This document shows positions 45,379 through 56,665 of a stretch of DNA of 64,000 bases, piece by piece (positions within the stretch are counted from its first letter, which is position 1; each line of letters begins with the position of its first letter). The DNA lies in the NCBI GenBank assembly GCA_028571685.1, contig CM053152.1:21894001-21958000 (forward strand), written 5' to 3'. Both the position numbers and the translations under genes were made by a program. The notes below the pieces were generated by a model. It had not been told where the DNA came from. It searched no databases and saw only the letters and a program-made list of their open reading frames with translations. The stretch is from Heterohyrax brucei. Taxonomy: Eukaryota > Chordata > Mammalia > Hyracoidea > Procaviidae.

Positions 45379-46454
45379 AGCATGTATCAAGCATGCAATA
45401 AACATTTGTTATAGACTGGATCAGAAGGAGAACAATCACTTGCCTTGAGTACGTAGGTATTTCAGGCCATGTGAAGTCTTAGACTTACCCATTTTCTTCT
45501 AGAAGAAACAACTATTGTGCTAAAATATTTGGATTAATAACACCATTTGATATTTAAATTTACATAGTACTTCTGTTCTATTGGTATGCTCCACAACAAA
45601 AGCTCTTTATAATGTTTTACAGAGGACAACACTTTTCAGACAGAGGAGATTAGTTCTGATGGGTTGTTAGCTACTCCCTAAAGTTAGCTATAACATTAGG
45701 AAATTTCTACATTAACAGTACTGACATCACTCCCAGTTAACCTGAAAATACATCTCTTTTCTGCAAACAGTCAGCAATTGATAACATATTAGATGTGGAG
45801 TTATCTAATTAAATATGGAAGATAAACACAAAAAATGCAACACAGCTAGCTGAAAATGCTTATGAATTTTCAGGTTTTAGTGTCTTAAACTATTGCAGGA
45901 TTTGCGTGTGTGTGTGCTGTCCACTATAAAAAGCTGGGAATGTGGTAAATATACCCTTTTCATGAATAAAACAAGTTTCATACATGCGGGAAGGACTGGG
46001 TGGTCAACTGTCGAGTTTCCCTGAAAGAAAAGATGTTCCAGGAAGTGGGACTTTGGGTGCTACATCTGCAAGATTCCCAAGCAGACAAGGATGGCTAGCT
46101 ACTCTTATACAGAGCACTAACTTTAATCCCCACCACTGAGTTCCAGCCCCAGCCCTGCCTATCAGTTAGTCTGGCCCTGGGAAAGTCCAGGGAAGCCTCT
46201 TTCCTTAGCTGTAAAACAGGAGCACACAGAGCTTCACTGATATTTCCATCAGTCTGAAATGCATGGAGCTATGTATGGAACGCAATATCTATGAAGTCAA
46301 GGGGGCAGAAAATAGTGGGAAATGACAACATTAACACTAGTGTTTGTAACTGTTGGTGGAAATAAATCTTATATTGGAGCACAAGAGTGAGGGGATTCTG
46401 AGACAACTGCAGCCTCCACACCTAGTGCTGGCCGGAGTGTTGATGGTCTCCATG
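45379..46454. other. No recognised feature
   Basis: About 1.1 kb of unique-looking DNA with a short TG run near 45,905. Confidence 0.35.
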
Positions 46455-46620
46455 TACTCACTCATTTATTAACTTCATCCATTTAACTCAGTGGATTAGA
46501 TTGTATTCTTATAATTCCTGTTTCATAGACAAGGACATGAGGTGAAAATAAGCTAAAGAAAAACTGTGAGGCCATCGGGCCTGTAAGCAGCAGCAGATGA
46601 TTAAACCTTGGCCTATATTG
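46455..46620 (-). repeat. Probable MIR SINE, antisense
   Basis: tttaactcagtggattagat, gtttcatagacaaggacatg and gaggtgaaaataagctaaag fit a worn MIR. Confidence 0.5.
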
Positions 46621-47464
46621 CCTGATGACTGATGTAAACTGCAAGGACTCCTTTGGAGAGGGTGGGAGAGTAGAAGCCAAATGCCCTGCAGGCTCTTTTT
46701 TGTGGGTCAGTCAAGACCATCATCCTTGTAAAGCCATCAGAAACTGTAGAGGGATGCACAGTCTGGCACTAGATGCCACGAAATTTCCAGAAGAGCCCCC
46801 AGCCCAGGCTCTGCCTGCTAACAGTGTGCCCACAGAAAGATGAGAGAAAAAAGAAAGATTTGCTCTTCCACGCATAGAATGAACCTTTCTGATCCCGCAT
46901 ATGACTTCTTTACTGTGGTCACCAGATCTTTGGGGAATGAAGAGGCCTGTGTAGCTGACTGTAGAGGCAGCAGTTGGAAACCTCAGGGTGGAAGATTTTC
47001 CTCATTAAAAAGCAGAAGGGGAGAGGGAGAGGGAAGCCCGAAAAGAGGAACAGCGCAAAGGTTAGTCCCACTGGCAGCAGGAAGATAAGACTCAGGGTGA
47101 AACAGGGAAAGGTAACGTCAGCCAAAGGCAATAAACAGGCCATTCACAAATGCCCCAGAGACACACTGGGGAGTGGAAAGAAATAAGCCCATTAATAAGT
47201 GCAAAAGGAAGGAAACAACTGCCGCAAGAATGTCTGGGGCACTAAACTATTTTTAAAACATCTTAGTGAAGAAAGTAGAGTCCCCATGTAAATAACCAGG
47301 GATCAGCTGCAAGGAGACAGCCCTAAGAGCCAAGCGAAGTGAGGGACGCCTGGGTAACTGAGTAGCCTGGAGCCTGTTTGTCAGACAAGTGAGGTACAGA
47401 CACGGCAGTCACTTTAAGAACTCTGTGAGGCTGGGCTGTTTTCTTAGGGGTGAAGCTCGTAGCA
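46621..47464. other. No recognised feature
   Basis: Unique-looking, with a purine-rich tract at about 47,008-47,060. Short overlapping frames (72, 82, 74 and 70 residues) lack domains. Confidence 0.35.
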
Positions 47465-47660
47465 GCCAAGAGCACATGCCTTGCATTGATTTAGATGCCC
47501 CCAGACTTGAATCCTTTCACTGATTTTGTAGACTCAGGCAACTGTCCTGGATACTCCGCATAGAAGTTTCCTCGTCTGTAGCAGAAAGGTTCTGTGGAGG
47601 TTCTTGGTGAGATTAAAGCAAATCATAGGAAGTGTTTGACAAATGCAGCTCTTTACATTT
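47465..47660 (+). repeat. MIR SINE
   Basis: gacttgaatcctttcactga, tcaggcaactgtcctggata, agtttcctcgtctgtagcag and ggtgagattaaagcaaatca are in sense MIR order. Confidence 0.75.
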
Positions 47661-48499
47661 ACAGGCTCCCAATCACTTATCCTTAAACTCCGAAATCCAA
47701 AAATCTTTGAAATCAGACTTTGGGTAATTCGTCTGGCAATAAAGGCTGATGTAGGCTCATTTGACAGCAGAGGCTCAGCCGAACTGGTGCTGGGCTGCTT
47801 GTACTTATCCCACTTTTGTGTGCACAGTCAAATATTTAGCTCGAGAAATAAGGATGTGTTAGATTAGGCACTGCCCCTCCCAAGCTCTGAGGGGTACTGC
47901 AAAATGCACAGTATATGCTAATTTCTTAATCTAAAATATTCCGAGAAACATTGGTTCAAAGGGACCCACATTATGATGGAATCTCAGACTCACACCTTCG
48001 TTAGGTCCCCAGATCTGTGGTGCTTGGCTCTCTCAAGCATGCTCAGAAAAATGCCAAGGGAGAACCCAGTTCATTAGCTGATAATGTTGCTTCACCTCCA
48101 AATTGCAAACACCCAGTTGGAAAAGAAACATGTAAGATGATAATGACTAAAGTTTCAAGTTGAGAAGACATATCAGTTTTGTGGGAAGAACCATGAGGCA
48201 AGTGGGGATACGAAAGAGGGAAGTAAAGTGTGTTAACCATGGTATCAGGTAGGGAATGAAATTGGTCAAGAGGAAATAATGCATGTAAGAAAGTGCAGAA
48301 GCATACCTTCTCATGAGCAGATGAATCAGTGTGTGTGTAGAGGGGAGTTCAGTTGTACCCACATGTCCATCCACTAAGCAGAAGCAGAGATACCCTTTTA
48401 CCAGTCCTCTTGCATCTCTGGCATAAGACAAAGCATCTATAACTATCAGCCAAGCTCACTGACAATCTCAGGGTGACCACGGTCCATCTGCAGGAGGTA
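47661..48499. other. Unassigned, with a possible DNA-transposon scrap
   Basis: ccgaaatccaaaaatctttg near 47,690 resembles a common mammalian DNA-transposon phrase, but it is too short to name. The rest is unique-looking. Confidence 0.3.
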
Positions 48500-48885
48500 G
48501 GATTGCACAAGGGGTAGGAGCTGTAGCCCCTGAGTCCTTGTGCTGGAGTTTGAATCCTATCTTTCTATGACCTTGGTCCAGTTACCTAATAGCCCTAAAA
48601 TCAGTTTCCCCTTTTGTTAAATGGGGCCAATAACAATAGCACCCAACTTGTAAGGATTAAGGAAACTATGGTTGCATGGTCTTTAAGTGCTACGTCTGCT
48701 AACCAAACAGGTGACTCCACCAGGCGCTCCCTGGAAACTCTGTGGGGAAGTTCTACTCTGTTCTATAGGGTCGTTCTGAGTTGGAATAGACTTGACTGAA
48801 CTGGGTCTGGTTTTTGGTCTGGTGAGGATTAAATGAGGCAATTTCTGTAAAGCTGAGTACAGGGCCTAGCACCAAATTCTTTCTC
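48500..48885 (+). repeat. MIR SINE split by an AfroSINE
   Basis: gaccttggtccagttaccta and cccttttgttaaatggggcc before the insertion, then ggattaaatgaggcaatttc and gggcctagcacc after it. Confidence 0.8.
48661..48824 (+). mobile_element. AfroSINE with 8-bp duplication
   Basis: ggaaactatggttgcatggt head and tagggtcgttctgagttgga tail. AGGATTAA at 48,653-48,660 and 48,825-48,832. The MIR on either side joins cleanly when it is removed. Confidence 0.9.
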
Positions 48886-49826
48886 CATGTATTAGCTCAA
48901 CACGCTCTACTCACATCAGCCCTTCTGTGCAGATGTACCTCCTAGGCTAAGACAACAGAATCTTAAAACGAGATCTCCTTGGTCAACAGTATTAATCTAG
49001 GGGTCCATTGTTTTCTTAATCATATGACTCCCTTAGTTTGTAGTCTTACTACTTCCTCCTTTCCCACACAGTAAACCCACTGTGACCCCTTTTTCTATTC
49101 TTGACCCATTTATTGCTATGAAAGCTGGCACAGTAGCTGACAGGACTAAGGGAGAAGGGGACCAGGACTCTGTCTATAAGCAACATGGCGCCACCGCATC
49201 TAAAATGCCTGCCTTTTGGGGGTTCTCATTAAAGCTTTTAAGTTTTATTGAAGGAAGGATTTATAAAAACATTCTATTTTCAACTTCAGATGAGAAATTC
49301 TGGAAGAAATACCATTCAAATGATGCTCTTTAGAATTTGACAAATGTTCATTTGCCTTTCCTCTGTTTCTTATTCATACACTTATTTATGTGGAGACATG
49401 TTTTTGATCAGTAGAGCTCTCATCCCAGCTTTTGTGCTTCTAGTGCAGTGGCATCATCAGGGAAAGTTTGGGGTAGGAGGATTTAGAGTTTGGGGACAGG
49501 GACCTTGCATTCCCTCAGTCTTTCAAGCTGTCCTCCAAATGCTAGTTGAGAACACAGAACAACAATTACTTAACATGGGCTTTGTCACCTCTGGGTAAGA
49601 TAGATTGATGATCTCTAATTCTGAAAACAGAACTGAAATTACTTCAGGAAAATAAACATTAAGGGGAAAAAAAGGATGTTAATAATTAAGAGCTATGGGA
49701 GAACAGATTTATGAAACAGATAGCATCTATTTCTCCCACAATAAGAAATTTCGTCCTTTAAACAGTACCTGGGATGGTGTCCTAAGTACAATTTTCTACA
49801 GAAGCAAAACAAATGAAGCATACAAG
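48886..49826. other. No recognised feature
   Basis: About 0.9 kb of unique-looking sequence. Frames of 83-84 residues show no domain. Confidence 0.35.
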
Positions 49827-50383
49827 ATCTGGCAATTAAGATCACAAACTCAACCTAGAAAAATTGCTACATACCTCATTACTGAATAGCACTGTGGTCA
49901 CCTATGAAGTACTCCCTTGGGAAGCTTTACACTGACTCCAGTGCCTAGTCCAACCTTCAAAGCAGTTTTGGAACTCTTTTTCTGGAATGGCCATTAGAGT
50001 TCTCATCGCATTACTCTTAATGTCCTGAACGTCATCAAAATGTCTTCCTTTCAATATTTCCTTTACCTTCAGGTAAAGAAAAAAACTCATTGGGAGCCAG
50101 ATCAGGTGAGTAGGGAGGGTGTTACAATACGGTTATTTGTTTACTGGCTAAAAGCTCCCTCACAGACAATTATACAACTTAAGTTCATGAACTAGCCATC
50201 TCGCCATGTGTGCAATGACCATTCCAGAAAGAGTTCCCAAAATTGCTTTGAAGGGTTGACTAGGCACTGACATCGATGCATAGCTTCCCAAGGGGAAAAC
50301 TTCAAAGGTTGCTATAGTGATATTCAGCAGTGAGTTATGTAGCACTTAGAACAATAGCACTTAGTTTATAGACTTGTTGGACC
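49827..50383 (-). mobile_element. Palindromic nonautonomous mariner-derived element, copy 2
   Basis: On the minus strand the frame at 49,902-50,090 reads MSFFLYLKVKEILKGRHFDD and FQNCFEGWTRHW, the mariner C-terminus. The other end (50,218-50,383) is the same terminal sequence inverted. The arms 49,827-49,995 and 50,218-50,383 pair. The centre includes the same junction as copy 1 (gttcatgaacttaagttgta-like text before the LASKQ coding stretch). Total length is within a few bases of copy 1. Confidence 0.8.
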
Positions 50384-50430
50384 TCATATATATATATATA
50401 AACATATACACACATATAGATAGAGAGAAA
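50384..50430. repeat. AT-rich microsatellite
   Basis: (AT)n followed by (AC) and (GATA)-like units next to the mariner element end. Confidence 0.85.
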
Positions 50431-50434
50431 TCTA

Positions 50435-51693
50435 TGTCAGGAAAATGGTTCATCAGTTACAGATACTGGCAAGTCCTAAGTCCATGGGTCTGATATCAGG
50501 CAGGAGGCTTCGTTTAACTCATTTAGCTACAGGGGCAAGATCAATAGGTCAGATTGTAGACTACTGGCTCACAAGCTGTAAAGGCTGATGAATCCAAGAT
50601 TGGTGGACAACATAGCAAGCTGCTGGCTCGAGTTATAAGATGTGGAGTTTAGATGATGATAAACCAAACACAAGATCTAGAGCACAGGAAAAATCAGCAA
50701 GCATTCCCCAAAACTATATGTATATTGGTTGTAGACCATACCCTCAAAGAAACTCCTTTCAACTGTTTGGCTGCCTATAGCAGATCTCATCATGGAAGAT
50801 ACTACATTGTATCAAATCTCATCATGGAGGTGATTACATCAGTACATAACTTCCAAACTACAACATAACCTTCAAATTACTGAGAATCACAAGCCAGTCA
50901 AGTTGACACAAAACCTTAATCATCACAGATTATGTTTTCAGGGAACATCAAGGTCAATTGGCATAAGTAGTCTTTTGCAAAGAGAGTCTTCTGCATCCAT
51001 ATTGGTGAGTGGCATCTGGGGTCTTAAAAGCTAACAAGCTGCCATCTGAGGTACATCAAATAGTCCCAACCCATCTGGAACAGATGATGACAGAGAACAA
51101 CAAAGATACAAGGGAAAAAGAGCCCAGGAGACAGAAGGACCCATATGAATGGGAAATTGTTTCAACATGGGACCAGAAGAACCAGATGGTGCCTGGTCAC
51201 CACCAAAGGCAGACATGATGGGGGACACAATGTAGAGTCCCTGAGGCAACACGAGAAAAAGAGGTGTGCAGCCAAGATCTCTACTAAAAGACCAGAAATG
51301 ATAGTCTGACAGCCTGGAGGGTCCTGTGGGAACATGGCCCCTAGACATCCTGCTGGCCCTGACTGGAAACCAGTACTGAGGTCAACTCTTCAGACATGAA
51401 TGAACTGGACTTGGAGAAGTATGACCATATGGTGTGTGTACTCTATGGTTTTATATATTATAGGAGGCTGTCCTGCTGTTTTTTTTTTTTTCTAGATGAC
51501 AGAGAAAAGGGTGGAGAGGAGGGGACACATGCTTGTTAAGAAGATACTGGAAGTATAGAGTGAAAAGGAGGAATGTGCTGTCACTGGGTGAGGAGAGGAG
51601 ATGGAACTGCAGACAGGTGAGCATGCAAAATTGATTCGGATTGTATACTTTCACTTAATCACAATTAAACAAAACAAGACCTTAACCATCACA
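50435..51693 (+). mobile_element. LTR of a third family, split near its 3' end by L1
   Basis: tcctaagtccatgggtctga, tactggctcacaagctgtaa, actgagaatcacaagccagt and caagttgacacaaaacctta are phrases I associate with a mammalian LTR that ends in ...accttaaccatcaca. The end occurs at 50,927 and, after the L1 insertion, again at 51,693. The start is uncertain. Confidence 0.55.
50931..51678 (+). mobile_element. 5'-truncated L1 3' UTR with 18-bp duplication
   Basis: Collinear with the L1-B 3' UTR. ACCTTAAYCATCACAGAT flanks it at 50,913-50,930 and 51,679-51,696 with one change (T in the first copy, C in the second). A T run at 51,479-51,492 is an internal expansion. Confidence 0.95.
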
Positions 51694-51769
51694 GATACCA
51701 TCTGGAAGTAATCACAGTATTGGTTAAGCAGCCCCTTAGGCCAGGCCCAGTGGCAATGACTTCAGGACT

Positions 51770-51905
51770 TTATTGCTGTTGTGAATCTTACAAGGTAGAT
51801 ACAAAGGAGAAAACAGGATCAGAAAGATTAATGAATCTAGTGAGTGATGGAGTCAGGATTCAAATTCAGGTCTATGTGCTTATAAAGCTAGCTACTTGCT
51901 GTGTG
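51770..51905 (-). repeat. MIR SINE, antisense
   Basis: gaaaacaggatcagaaagat, gtgatggagtcaggattcaa and attcaggtctatgtgcttat give the antisense MIR order. Confidence 0.7.
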
Positions 51906-51934
51906 CTTTTTTAAGTCACTGTGGCTTTTCTAGC

Positions 51935-52430
51935 ATTACAGATAATTCTCATTATTCATGATAGTTATGGTTTGTAAAGCTGCTGAAAACAATGAACCAC
52001 TGCTCCAAGGGGAAATGCAAGGTCAGGTTTCTGTGAGATTCAGGGCACAATATTTTCGTCAGCTGATCAATACAACTGTTCTATGAGTGTTTCTGTTTAA
52101 AAACCTCTTATTTAATAAATATTGTTGACTCATGAATGTTGAACTCACAACAAATAGCATTATAACTCTTGCTTAAATGAAGTTTATTGCACACATCTAT
52201 TTTCTCCACAAGACACATCACAGCCTTCTTATTTTTAGCGACACTAGACAGCACTTTAGAACCCTGCTTGGGAGCCGTTTTAAATAGCAACATCACCAGA
52301 AGAAAGATCAAGGTTATGAAAAACATGACACTAAGTAGACAGCAAAAAGGACAGTTGTTTACATTTGAGAGCTGAAACAAGATGGTAGAGCGAAGCTTTT
52401 TCACTCTCAGTGGAAGCACACACATAAGTC
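51935..52430 (-). pseudogene. Tigger/pogo-like transposase fragment
   Basis: The minus frame ending at 52,108 includes CLVEKIDVCNKLHLSKSYNA and ICCEFNIHESTIF, which fits the N-terminal helix-turn-helix of pogo-type transposases (recognition of the element's ends). Flanking noncoding text (attctcattattcatgatag) looks like the element's terminal region. Truncated and dead. Family call moderate. Confidence 0.5.
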
Positions 52431-52456
52431 AACTCAAATTTTTTGTTGTTCTGCCG

Positions 52457-52483
52457 TCCAACTCAACGGCACTTGGCTTGGCT
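52457..52483 (+). mobile_element. Short RTE/SINE-tail insertion
   Basis: 27 bp, tccaactcaacggcacttgg then cttggct, matches the common tail at all but two bases. No clear duplication. Confidence 0.55.
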
Positions 52484-52693
52484 GGCCCATGTCCTCAAAT
52501 GACTGCAAAAGAGCCCCAAGTATTGATTTGGGGGTTACAAATAAATTTTAGCAACTAGATAAATTCTCAATGCACAATCTGTGAATAATGAAAATCGATG
52601 GTCACTATTTTAGTCACAACACAACATCAATAGTGAATGTGGAAATTTAACCAGATTCTCCTGCTAGTTTTTAAATTATGCTATCTCCTATTT

Positions 52694-52898
52694 AAGGAGC
52701 CTGGTGCTGCAGCAGTTAAGCACTTAGCTACTAGCTGAAAGTTCAGCAGTTTGAAACCACTGACCAGCTCCAAGAGAGAAAGACCTGGAGATCTTCTCCC
52801 TTAAAACTTACATCCTTGAAAACCCTATGGGGCAGTTATTCTCTGTCACATGGGGTCATTATGATTCAAAACTAAGTTAATGGGCCCTGACAACAGTA
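52694..52898 (+). mobile_element. AfroSINE with perfect 11-bp duplication
   Basis: aaggagcctggtgctgcagc head, gcagtttgaaaccactgac box, gaaaaccctatggggcagtt and ggggtcattatgattcaaaa. ATCTCCTATTT at 52,683-52,693 and 52,899-52,909. Confidence 0.92.
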
Positions 52899-52909
52899 AT
52901 CTCCTATTT

Positions 52910-53989
52910 GCTCATGTTTGTCTTTTGCAATTTTTATTCATTTATTTGCTTATTCATTCACTCATTTGACCCTTCTGTCTCTCTTTCTGTATACACACAC
53001 CACACACACCATACACACTCACACACAAAAGTAGTATAATCACTGAGGAGTTTACAGTAGAATCTGTTCCAAGTTTGCTGTAGAAATTTGCTACCAGGCA
53101 GAGATACACACATTTTTCTAGAAAATAAGAGCAGACAGAAATATGGGAGGAAAAAAAGCAGTTTAGAGCCAAAATGAAGAGAAGACATCTTACTACTTTT
53201 AAAGCCTATTGAGTAAAATGTTAATGATTGTCACTTGATGATAATCCAGTTGGGTGTAGGCTGTGCTATGAATTTCTGTGAAGAAGAGGACAATCTCCAT
53301 GCTCAGGATCAAGACGCATTAACTTTCCATTTCTGATAACAGGGAGTCAGTCTGTCCAGTGCTGCCAAAGATCTTTTTAAACAGCATGAATACTGTTACA
53401 GTACATCTTTTGAGTGAGGGTAGAACTAGGTTATCATGTTGCTTGACTGAGGCCATGATAGCCATCTACAAATATTTAAAGGGTGTAAACGAAGACTTGA
53501 TTGCCGTAAAACATCTTGGTCCTAAAGATGCAGAGGAGTCTGGCAAGGCATCACGGGCCCCTTACTCCCAGAACCTTTTCATTTGGGTATTGGGGTATAA
53601 ACTAGCCAGTGAGTGGGCCAGGAATACATTGATATAAGGTCTTTGAGGATTTTATCAGTGAGGAGGAGATGAAACCACCTAATATGCTACTCTAAGACGA
53701 TTGTCTCCACTAAGACTTCGTTGGTGAGGATGACTGCATTTTCAAGGCATTCCAGAGCAATGGAAAGTGCTCATTAGCACTTAATTGAGGAGAGAGAGAA
53801 AGCAGACAGATCTCACATTTTAGGAAGGATAAGAGTGAAGACACAAGCTCAGGAAATGGAGATTGGTTATCAGACTTGTGGATAATCAGAGGCCTCATTT
53901 CATTTTGTTCTCCTGTGATAGGCCACTTGTCTTTCATGTCTGTGTTCTTAGAACTCCCTTGAAAGTATAGACTAAGAGACAGAAGACTC
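52910..53989. other. No recognised feature
   Basis: About 1.1 kb. A CA-rich run lies at 52,993-53,027. The 112-codon minus frame at 53,710-54,048 and the 92-codon plus frame at 53,359-53,637 have no domain and are probably chance. Confidence 0.35.
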
Positions 53990-54095
53990 TCAGAGTTGTT
54001 GTTAGCTGTGGTAGAGCTGACTCTAACCCATGGCAACGTTATGCACAACGGAACAAGATGTTACTTGGTCCTATATCATCTTCGTGATTATTGGT
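53990..54095 (-). mobile_element. 5'-truncated tRNA-Gly SINE or RTE tail, antisense
   Basis: gttgttgttagctgtggtag, ttatgcacaacggaacaaga and cttggtcctatatcatcttc are the complement of the shared RTE/SINE 3' end seen at 63,285-63,350 and 43,338-43,420. Confidence 0.75.
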
Positions 54096-54229
54096 TTTTT
54101 TTTTTTGATTAATTAACTGGTTTTCTCGGAGTAATTAGTATTTCTTTTTGACAACTCTAGCAAAAGCATCTCTAGACTAAAACTATGAATTATTAAGAAG
54201 TTAAGGTTAAAGTTTATTGGGGGTGGGGC

Positions 54230-54238
54230 CAAGATGGC
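54230..54238 (+). promoter_or_regulatory. YY1-like site at the L1-B 5' end
   Basis: CAAGATGGC lies about 15 bases into L1-B. A YY1 site at this place positions the transcription start in human L1. L1-A has a degraded version (tcaagacagtgg). Confidence 0.6.
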
Positions 54239-55346
54239 AGACTGGACAGTCATCTCCTCAATTGCCTCTGAGAACTAAGGCCTGAATTAATAACTGAATG
54301 GAGCACCTCTAGACACCCAGGAAGCCCTAGGCTATGCTATAAGGTTGTCAGACTGGACTACATGCTAGTAAATGGGAAATGACTTCTCTAACACGAGGCA
54401 GAGCATGCTGAGTCCTGCTCCAGCTGATTCACTGTTTAGGAGGACAGCAGTTACTGACACCTTCTTTGTCACTCAGGAGGTGGGGACTAGGCATGAATCA
54501 ACTTACATGCTGAACTGCAGTACTGAAGTAAACAGCATATAATGCAGCAGAGAGGCTGTGCTTGGGATAGCCACATTTTGAGAGCTCAGCTTCTGACCAA
54601 GGACACCACTGCCCCTCCACCCTCTCTTTTCTGAGCAGTGCCATAGATTCTGCTGTTTCATGGCAAGTAGGGAGGCTCAGGCTAGATGCCATTTTGGTCA
54701 GGTGGGAGGCAAAGTCATGCAACTGTGGGTCTCAGCAGGGGCTAATTTCTCACACTGAAAAGTAGTGCCTATCTGGGATGTGCTTCTCCAGCATAAAAGC
54801 TGTGTTTGGGATGGTGGAACCTCTGGAGTTATGGGTAGGGCCTGGCAGAGAATGGTAGCAAGGCCATAATGCCTCCCTACTTTGAACCATGTCATAGCAT
54901 CTGGGTAAAGCCTATGAGGTACTTTCATTGTCAGCTGGAAAGCAGGGACTGCCACACCTGAGGGCCTAACTGAGTTTGGCAGCTGTTGGACAACTCCTCA
55001 CTTAGTAACAAAGTACCACATAAAAATAAGATCACCTGAAGAACTGACAGATGAGTGGCCTGGAAGCAACTCCTCCAGCCTTCACTGATCCACATCACAG
55101 TGTCAGCTGATGGCTGTCCAGTGACTCCATAAGTAGGGAATCTTCTTTTCTAGCTGGGAGACACAGTCTGCTGTGCCAGAGTCCACCTGCAGCTAGTCAT
55201 TAGAGTACACAGAGGTGGCTGGTGACCAATTCCCCTCTTAGAACTATGCCTCAGCTCCTGCTGCGGAAACATCAGACAAACTGAACAGCTTCCAGATGGC
55301 ACAAAGGCAACAATCCATAGCTAACCATTTAAAGAAACAGTCCATC

Positions 55347-56254
55347 ATGGCTCCAGAAAACTCTCAAAATAAAGAATAAGAAAACTTCCTAGTGAAGAAG
55401 CCTTTCTGAAACTATCAGCAGTCTAGTACCAAAGAATTGTATAGAGAGCCCCCTATAGGTTAAACAAAATGCAGCAGAACAAAATGAAAAACTAAGGAAA
55501 CTATTTAAACTGATAGAACATCAATGATCTGAAATCCAGCACATCAATAATAAAATTACAGAATTAAACAATTCAATCCGAAGTCAAAAGAACACACTTG
55601 AGAAAATGGAAGCCAGAGTTAGTGACCTTGAAGACAGTATAACTGACACCAGCATTTATGAGGAGAAATCAGAGAAAAGAAATAAAAAAAATGAAGAAGC
55701 ATTAATATGTTGGACTCTATTAAGAGGACTAATCTACAAATAACTGGAGTTCCTGAACAGGGGTGGATAGTGGAAACTACAGACAGTACTGCTGTTGAGT
55801 TACTGACAGAAAACTTCCCTGAAATTATGAAAGAAGAGAACATAGATTTCCAATATGCTTATTAAACACCACAAAAATTAGACTCAAAAAAGAAAGACAC
55901 CAAGACATATTATAATCAAGTTTAGCAAAATGAAACATAAAGAAAGGACCTTAAAGGTAGCACGGCTTAAAGCAAAGCTAACAAAAAGAGGGAAGGCCTT
56001 CAGGCTTTCACCTGAGTTCTCAGCAGAAATGATGTTGGCAAGGAAGCAGTGGGATAACACATCCAAAGCCTTGAAGGAGAAAAATTTCCAACCAAGAATT
56101 ACATATCCCACAAAACTGTCTCTCAAATATGAAGATGAAATTAAGACATTCATAGATAACCAATAGCTTAGAGATTTTGTAAAAATAAAAAACAAAACCA
56201 GAACTACAAGAAATACTGAAAGAAGATATTTGCATAGAAAAACAAAAACATTAA
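55347..56254 (+). pseudogene. L1-B ORF1 remnant
   Basis: The ATG at 55,347 opens MAPENSQNKE and then meets a stop. The coiled-coil part (AEQNEKL, then KMEARVSDLEDSI) lies at about 55,470-55,690, followed by GVPEQG and ENFPEIMKEE of the RNA-binding domain. The C-terminal part reads ARKQWDNTSKALKEKNFQPR and KLSLKYEDEIKTF, with the terminal TAA at 56,252-56,254. Several frameshifts and stops prevent translation. Same domain order as L1-A ORF1, but without an LTR in it. Confidence 0.85.
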
Positions 56255-56665
56255 GTGTATAGGGAGGCAATGCAGGACCCAGGATCCAGAATCCTACTCA
56301 TTAGGGAAGTCGCAAAGCTCAAACAAAGCTACAATATTAAAAGAAGGGAACCAGTGATCATATCATGATTACTATGACATCATCAGCTAAAGGAGGGATT
56401 ATATGACAGTAGTTATAACCCTTTCAGATGGAGAGGAATTTTAAAAGATACAGCTTAAATTTAGAATAGTAAGGTGGATCACAGGGTTAAGTACAAAGCA
56501 AAATAACAATGCAACGTATCAAAACAAGAAACAGAATACAGGAGTCTCAACAAACACAAAACCAACACTGAAAAAGATGAAAAGTCAACCCATAAAGAAT
56601 GACACAGAACAGAATACTAAGAGCAACATAGAAAACATCAACAACACAAAAATAAATGAATCAAA

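Noticed and set aside
50913-51696. A provirus bounded by two LTR ends
   Set aside because: The middle is L1 3' UTR, and the repeated end is its target duplication.
53710-54048. 112-codon minus-strand frame
   Set aside because: Overlaps the antisense SINE tail at 53,990 and shows no domain; probably chance.
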